Part shown: positions 4,512-8,351 of the stretch, piece after piece
How positions within the stretch are numbered: position 1 is the stretch's first letter
How the letters are laid out: every line of letters begins with the position of its first letter
Assembly: GCA_043782425.1 (NCBI GenBank)
Contig: JAYWAM010000356.1
Location: 1 to 8,351, forward strand
Direction of reading: 5' to 3'
DNA from: JAYWAM01 sp043782425
GTDB lineage: Bacteria > Pseudomonadota > Gammaproteobacteria > Burkholderiales > Usitatibacteraceae
DNA length: 8,351 bases
Notes under the pieces: generated by a model
What the model was told of the DNA's origin: nothing
Seen by the model: the letters and a program-made list of their open reading frames with translations, nothing else
The model's database searches: none
Position numbers and translations under genes: made by a program

Positions 4512-7214
4512 ATGAACCCCTCTACACCTTCGTCACAGCGCACAGCGGCGCAGCTCTACGGCATTCTGGATACGCCGACTGAGCCGGCGTTTGACGATCT
4601 TGCGCGCCGTGCCGCTGAGGCGGTGGGGGTGACGATGGGGGCGATCTCGTTTTTTGATCACGGACGCGAGTGGTTCAAAGCCTGCCACGGCATCACCTTG
4701 CAGGAATGGCCGCGTCACCTTTCTTTTTATCAGGAGCAACGACCGTTCTCGCGCGTTCTGGTCATTGCCGATGCAAGTCTCGACGAGCGCTTTGCACGGC
4801 ATCCCTTGGTGGAAAGCGCGCCCTTGCTGCGCTTTTATGCAGGTGTAGCCCTGGTAGCAAGCGACCGCTCGGTGTATGGCGTGTTGGCGGTGTTTGATAC
4901 CCAGGCGCGCCAGCTTAACGCGCGTGAAGCAGCAGCCCTGACCAATCTTGCAGACCTGGTGCAGGCGCGGCTGGAAGCGCGCCGCGAGCATTTATCTACG
5001 CCCTCAGCTTCAAGCGTCCTCAGAGCGCCGGTGCAAGCGGGCAATACGACGCAAAGCGCGGCACAAACGCATGTCATGGCGCTAACCGACGAGTGCGCGC
5101 GGCTCAAACAGCTTTTGGAAGAGGAAGCCAGCGCGCGCAAAGCGCTAGAGCATCGCCTGCGCCAGGAAAAAGAATTTGCCGATGCGGCGATAGAGAGTTT
5201 GCCTGGAGCGTTCTACATGTTTTCCGCCAACGGCAAGATGTTGCGCTGGAATACCAGCTTCAAGGCAGTATCCGGCTATAGCGCAGAGGATATTCGCGCC
5301 ATGCATCCACTTGATTTTATGGTCGCAGCGGATCGCGCGACGGTGGCTACGGCCATCCAACGCGTATTCGAGGAGCGTGCGGAAGTGTCGGTCGAGGCGC
5401 AGATGTGTTCCAAAACCGGGGAATCGGCTCCTTATATTTTTTCCGGTAGTCCGCTGGAGCTAGGCGGAGAGTTGTTTCTGATCGGCGTCGGGCGTGATAT
5501 TACTGAGCGCAAGCGTGCCGAAGCAAACATGTTGCGCGCCAAGGAACGCCTCGACCTCGCGCTCTCGGGTTCCAGTCTGGCGTTATGGGACTGGGATCTG
5601 GTGACCAACATGGTGTATTTCAACGAAGGTTGGTCCGATCTGATAGGAGTGCCGCCGCGAGAAGCCATTTTTCGAGGAGAGGAGGTGTTTTCCTGGACCC
5701 ATCCCGACGACCGCGAGGCCGTATCCTCTGCTTTCAGCAGCGCTGTCAGAGGAGGCTCTAGCGATTACAGTGCGGAGTATCGCATTCTCAACGAGGTCGG
5801 CGAGTGGATCTGGATTTTGAGTCGCGGCAAGGTGACGCAGCGCGACGCCGGCGCGCGCGCGCGACGCATGACCGGCACCTCGGCCAACATCACCAAACGC
5901 AAGCAGGCAGAGGAGCGCGCCGAGTTTCTCGCCACGCGCGATGCGCTTACCGGCCTGCCCAATCGCATGCTGCTCAACGACCGCCTGGAACAAGGTATCG
6001 CTGGCGCAGCGCGCAGCGCTGCACGCCTGGCTTTCATGTTCATCGATCTTGACCGCTTTAAGAACATTAACGATTCGCTGGGGCATCATGTCGGCGACGA
6101 GTTGCTCAAGCAGGTGGCGGCGCGGCTCTCCTCCTGCGTGCGCGCCGCAGACACCGTTGCACGACAGGGAGGAGACGAATTCGCCGTGATACTCGAAGAA
6201 TTACGCGACGATGAAGGCGCGCGCCACGTCGCAGAGAACATGATCGCCTCGCTCAATTCACCCATTTTTGTCGGCAGCTTGCAACTCAACACCTCGTGCA
6301 GTATCGGCATCAGCCTGTTTCCCGCCGACGGGCGCGACAGCGCCACGCTGATGAAAAACGCCGACGCGGCGATGTACAGCGCCAAAGAAAAAGGCCGTAA
6401 TAACTTCCAGTTTTTTTCCGCCGACATGAACGCCAAGGTGCAGGAACGCCTTTCCATCGAAAACTATCTGCGTCTGGCGCTGCGTCGGCAGGAGTTGCTG
6501 CTGCACTATCAGCCGCGCATTTCCTTCGCCAGCGGTGAAGTGGTCGGTGTCGAAGCGCTGATCCGCTGGCAGCACCCGCGCCGCGGCTTGGTTCTGCCCG
6601 ACAAATTCATTTCCGTGGCGGAAGATTCCGGCTTGATTGTTCCCATCGGCGAGTGGGTGCTCGAAAGCGCGTGTCAGCAGGTGCGCCAATGGCAGCAGCG
6701 CGGCATGGCGGAATTAAAACTCTCGGTGAATCTTTCCGTGGGCCAGGCACGCGACGGCGAGGGGCTGATGCGCAGCATCGACCAGGCGCTGGAAAAATCC
6801 GGGCTGAATGCACGCTTCCTGGAGCTGGAACTGACTGAAAGCCTGCTCATGCACAACATCGAAGAAAAAGTCACGCTGCTCAGCCGCATCGGCGAGCGCG
6901 GCATCAGCCTTTCGATAGACGATTTCGGCACCGGTTATTCATCGCTATATTATTTGAAGAAGCTGCCGGTGGACAGCGTAAAAATCGACGGCTCGTTCGT
7001 GCGCGACATCGTCGTCGATCCCAACGATGAAGTCATCATCCGCGCCATCGTCGCCATGAGCCACAGCATGCGTCTGCGCGTGGTGGCCGAAGGGGTGGAA
7101 ACCAGCGAGCAGTTCACCGCGCTAAAAATGCTCGGCTGCGATGAATACCAGGGATTTCATTTCAGCCCGGCATTACCGACGGAGGAATTTGAGGCGCAGC
7201 ATCTGCGTGACTAA
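4512..7214 (+). CDS. bifunctional-type c-di-GMP protein, GAF-PAS-PAS-GGDEF-EAL
   Basis: Cytoplasmic sensor-effector of 900 residues with no membrane segment. Order: GAF (about 12-158, with GILDTPTEPAFDDL and WFKACHG); a short coiled coil (about 188-222); PAS 1 (about 222-335, ending DITERKRAEA); PAS 2 with PAC (about 343-465, ending NITKRKQAEE); GGDEF (about 470-635); EAL (about 650-895). GGDEF is intact (GGDEF 553-557, metal Asp512 in FIDLDRFK) and the RxxD inhibitory site is present (Arg544, Asp547). EAL catalytic residues are all there: Glu681, Asn740, Glu773, Asp803-Asp804, Lys824 and Glu860. Both synthesis and hydrolysis of c-di-GMP are thus possible; which dominates cannot be read. The ATG at 4512 keeps the full GAF N-terminus, but lacks a Shine-Dalgarno sequence. 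The ligands of the GAF and PAS domains are unknown. Confidence 0.93.
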   Translation: MNPSTPSSQRTAAQLYGILDTPTEPAFDDLARRAAEAVGVTMGAISFFDHGREWFKACHGITLQEWPRHLSFYQEQRPFSRVLVIADASLDERFARHPLVESAPLLRFYAGVALVASDRSVYGVLAVFDTQARQLNAREAAALTNLADLVQARLEARREHLSTPSASSVLRAPVQAGNTTQSAAQTHVMALTDECARLKQLLEEEASARKALEHRLRQEKEFADAAIESLPGAFYMFSANGKMLRWNTSFKAVSGYSAEDIRAMHPLDFMVAADRATVATAIQRVFEERAEVSVEAQMCSKTGESAPYIFSGSPLELGGELFLIGVGRDITERKRAEANMLRAKERLDLALSGSSLALWDWDLVTNMVYFNEGWSDLIGVPPREAIFRGEEVFSWTHPDDREAVSSAFSSAVRGGSSDYSAEYRILNEVGEWIWILSRGKVTQRDAGARARRMTGTSANITKRKQAEERAEFLATRDALTGLPNRMLLNDRLEQGIAGAARSAARLAFMFIDLDRFKNINDSLGHHVGDELLKQVAARLSSCVRAADTVARQGGDEFAVILEELRDDEGARHVAENMIASLNSPIFVGSLQLNTSCSIGISLFPADGRDSATLMKNADAAMYSAKEKGRNNFQFFSADMNAKVQERLSIENYLRLALRRQELLLHYQPRISFASGEVVGVEALIRWQHPRRGLVLPDKFISVAEDSGLIVPIGEWVLESACQQVRQWQQRGMAELKLSVNLSVGQARDGEGLMRSIDQALEKSGLNARFLELELTESLLMHNIEEKVTLLSRIGERGISLSIDDFGTGYSSLYYLKKLPVDSVKIDGSFVRDIVVDPNDEVIIRAIVAMSHSMRLRVVAEGVETSEQFTALKMLGCDEYQGFHFSPALPTEEFEAQHLRD

Positions 7215-7220
7215 CGGCGC

Positions 7221-8027
7221 TTACCATTTCACCACCTGCACTGAATGCAGCGAACGCCCCATAAAGCGTTCGCCTATGGTTTGAAATTTCACCGGCAAAT
7301 CGGTTACGAAAAATTCGCTGTGCGGCGGCGTGCGACCGGGGTTGGCCAGATGCATTTCTGCCAGCAGTGCGGCGGCGCGCGTGGCCATAGCCTCGGCGGA
7401 ATCGACCAGCTTCACGCCGCTACCCATGACGTTCTGCAAAAGCGGTTTCAGCAACGGGTAGTGGGTGCAGCCCAGCACCAGCGTATCGATATGCTCTGCC
7501 AGCACCGGCTTGAGATATTCGAGTGCAGTGAGGCGCGTGGCCTCGTGGTCGAGCCAGCCTTCCTCCACCAGAGGCACGAACAGCGGGCAGGCATGAGAAT
7601 AGACGCGTGCATCGGGCAACATGGCGTGGATGGCGCGCGCGTAAGCGTTGCTGTTGATGGTGGTGGGAGTACCGATGACGCCGATCTGCTTGCTGCGCGT
7701 GGCGCCCACGGCCGATAGCGCGCCGGCTTCGATCACGTCCAGCACCGGCACCGGCGATAAGTCGCGTACACTTTGCGCGGCAACAGCGGCTATGGTATTG
7801 CACGCGATGATCAGTATCTTGACCTGCTTTTGCAGCAGAAACTCAGTGATCTGAGCGGTGTAATGGGTGATGGTTTCCACCGATTTCACGCCATAGGGAA
7901 CACGCGCCGTGTCGCCGAAGTAAACGATGTTTTCAAACGGCAGGCGCTCCATCAAGGCGCGCACTACGGTGAGCCCGCCGATACCGGAATCGAATACGCC
8001 TATGGGTTGTTTGGGGTTGGGAAGCAT
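7221..8027 (-). CDS. murI: glutamate racemase
   Basis: Cytoplasmic, cofactor-independent racemase that makes D-glutamate for peptidoglycan. Its 268 residues match the usual length of the Asp/Glu racemase family. The N-terminal signature is IGVFDSGIGGLTV, with Asp13 and Ser14. The two catalytic cysteines are Cys76 in ACNT and Cys187 in LGCTHYP, with His189 next to the second. The FGDTARVPYG motif (38-46) is also intact. The start on the - strand is the ATG at 8027-8025; GGAG lies nine bases before it (8040-8037), at the edge of dispersed repeat copy B. The gene converges on the c-di-GMP gene with only 6 bases between the two stop codons. No clear promoter is visible in the upstream repeat region. 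Confidence 0.96.
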   Translation of the reverse strand: MLPNPKQPIGVFDSGIGGLTVVRALMERLPFENIVYFGDTARVPYGVKSVETITHYTAQITEFLLQKQVKILIIACNTIAAVAAQSVRDLSPVPVLDVIEAGALSAVGATRSKQIGVIGTPTTINSNAYARAIHAMLPDARVYSHACPLFVPLVEEGWLDHEATRLTALEYLKPVLAEHIDTLVLGCTHYPLLKPLLQNVMGSGVKLVDSAEAMATRAAALLAEMHLANPGRTPPHSEFFVTDLPVKFQTIGERFMGRSLHSVQVVKW

Positions 8028-8040
8028 TATGGTTTACTCC

Positions 8041-8151
8041 CTCCCCCGCAATGGCGGAAGAGGAGAGAGGTTTAACAAGGGGATTCGCGCAGAGCAAGCC
8101 ATGCGCCTGCGAAACGGTTGCCAAATGCAGCAGACAACGCGCCCTGCAAGG
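8041..8151 (+). repeat. dispersed intergenic repeat, copy B (in murI 5' region)
   Basis: Its 46-base core (8106-8151) matches 502-547 at 38 positions, in the same orientation. Upstream, AACAAGGGGATTC (8074-8086) parallels copy A, and a degenerate CCGC/GCGG hairpin (about 8041-8064) occupies the place of the 11-bp stem of copy A. It lies between murI and the transposase gene, so any murI leader transcript would carry it in reverse complement. Confidence 0.55.
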
Positions 8152-8228
8152 TATAGACACGTTTCATCACCCTGTAAATACTAACACTACTGTCCAATTT
8201 AACGAAAGACGATATGCTCAAAATTAAA

Positions 8229-8263
8229 AACGTGGGGTCAAACGTGGGGTCAACAAGGGGTCA
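8229..8263 (+). repeat. tandem GGGGTCA direct repeats upstream of transposase gene
   Basis: AACGTGGGGTCA is repeated perfectly in tandem (8229-8240 and 8241-8252). A third, diverged unit ends in GGGGTCA at 8257-8263. Spacing of the GGGGTCA cores is 12 and 11 bases. The block is followed by GTCTTCCATTTTGCG and lies 40 bases before the transposase start. I recall GGGGTCAGGTCTTGC-like sequences flanking this transposase type, which suggests that it belongs to the element's end. Confidence 0.6.
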
Positions 8264-8286
8264 CGTCTTCCATTTTGCGTCTCAAT

Positions 8287-8298
8287 GCAGTAAACTGC
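8287..8298 (+). promoter_or_regulatory. short hairpin just before the transposase start
   Basis: GCAG, loop TAAA, CTGC ends four bases before the ATG at 8303 and covers the expected ribosome-binding position. It may be part of the element's terminal structure or a translational brake; a 4-bp stem is weak evidence. Confidence 0.25.
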
Positions 8299-8302
8299 GC
8301 TC

Positions 8303-8351
8303 ATGGCCCGTCCCCTGCGAATCGAGTTTCCCGGCGCTGTCTACCATGTGA
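8303..8351 (+). CDS. REP-associated tyrosine transposase (RAYT, Y1/IS200-like), 5' fragment
   Basis: Only the first 16 codons are inside the window, reading MARPLRIEFPGAVYHV. This is the characteristic N-terminus of the RAYT / Y1 transposase family, in which the sequence usually continues into a T-x-R-G-N/D stretch. Family members are HUH single-strand nucleases that cut at REP hairpins preceded by a GTAG-like tetranucleotide. The catalytic HUH and Tyr residues lie beyond the edge, so I cannot tell whether the gene is intact. There is no Shine-Dalgarno sequence before the ATG. The tandem GGGGTCA block upstream supports an element boundary. The call rests on a short but distinctive motif. Confidence 0.75.
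   Translation, partial: MARPLRIEFPGAVYHV

Noticed and set aside
7933..8184. Open frames on both strands around repeat copy B
   Set aside because: They straddle the murI 5' end and repeat DNA; peptide similarity to the frames at 307-676 is explained by the nucleotide repeat.
8229..8263. CRISPR-like or iteron array
   Set aside because: Only three short units with no spacers and no cas, replication or partition gene; the position upstream of a transposase fits an element end better.

Overview
The window looks like a chromosomal segment from a betaproteobacterium, plausibly a Nitrosomonadales/Gallionellaceae-type organism. That placement is an inference from protein style (DUF4124 lipid-free periplasmic proteins, GAF-PAS-PAS-GGDEF-EAL proteins), moderately high GC, and the kind of intergenic repeats present. 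No rRNA, tRNA or CRISPR array is visible.

Layout from left to right. A small two-helix membrane protein of unknown function (24-317) is followed by about 400 bases without a credible gene, packed with hairpins, an 18-bp palindrome and the first copy (A) of a dispersed repeat. Next comes prlC (oligopeptidase A, 718-2784), then a 200-base gap with a long imperfect inverted repeat. A two-gene operon follows: a secreted DUF4124/glutaredoxin-like protein (2988-3554) and, 9 bases downstream, xthA (exodeoxyribonuclease III, TTG start, 3564-4328). The next gap (4329-4511) is almost entirely repeat DNA, including a 106-bp element whose two ends are GTAG-plus-hairpin REP motifs in inverted orientation. 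It leads directly into a 900-residue c-di-GMP enzyme (GAF-PAS-PAS-GGDEF-EAL, 4512-7214). murI (glutamate racemase, 7221-8027) is convergent with it, only 6 bases away. Upstream of murI lies copy B of the dispersed repeat, then a tandem GGGGTCA-type repeat, and then the first 16 codons of a REP-associated tyrosine transposase (RAYT, IS200-like Y1 family) cut off by the window edge.

The protein-coding genes are ordinary housekeeping and signalling genes with intact catalytic residues: peptide degradation, abasic-site repair, D-glutamate supply for peptidoglycan, and c-di-GMP turnover. The more interesting layer is the intergenic DNA: a REPIN-like element, a second GTAG-hairpin, two copies of a separate dispersed repeat in direct orientation about 7.6 kb apart, and a RAYT gene at the edge that is a candidate mobiliser of the REP-like sequences. 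I see no sign of a defence island, phage or novel multi-gene system.
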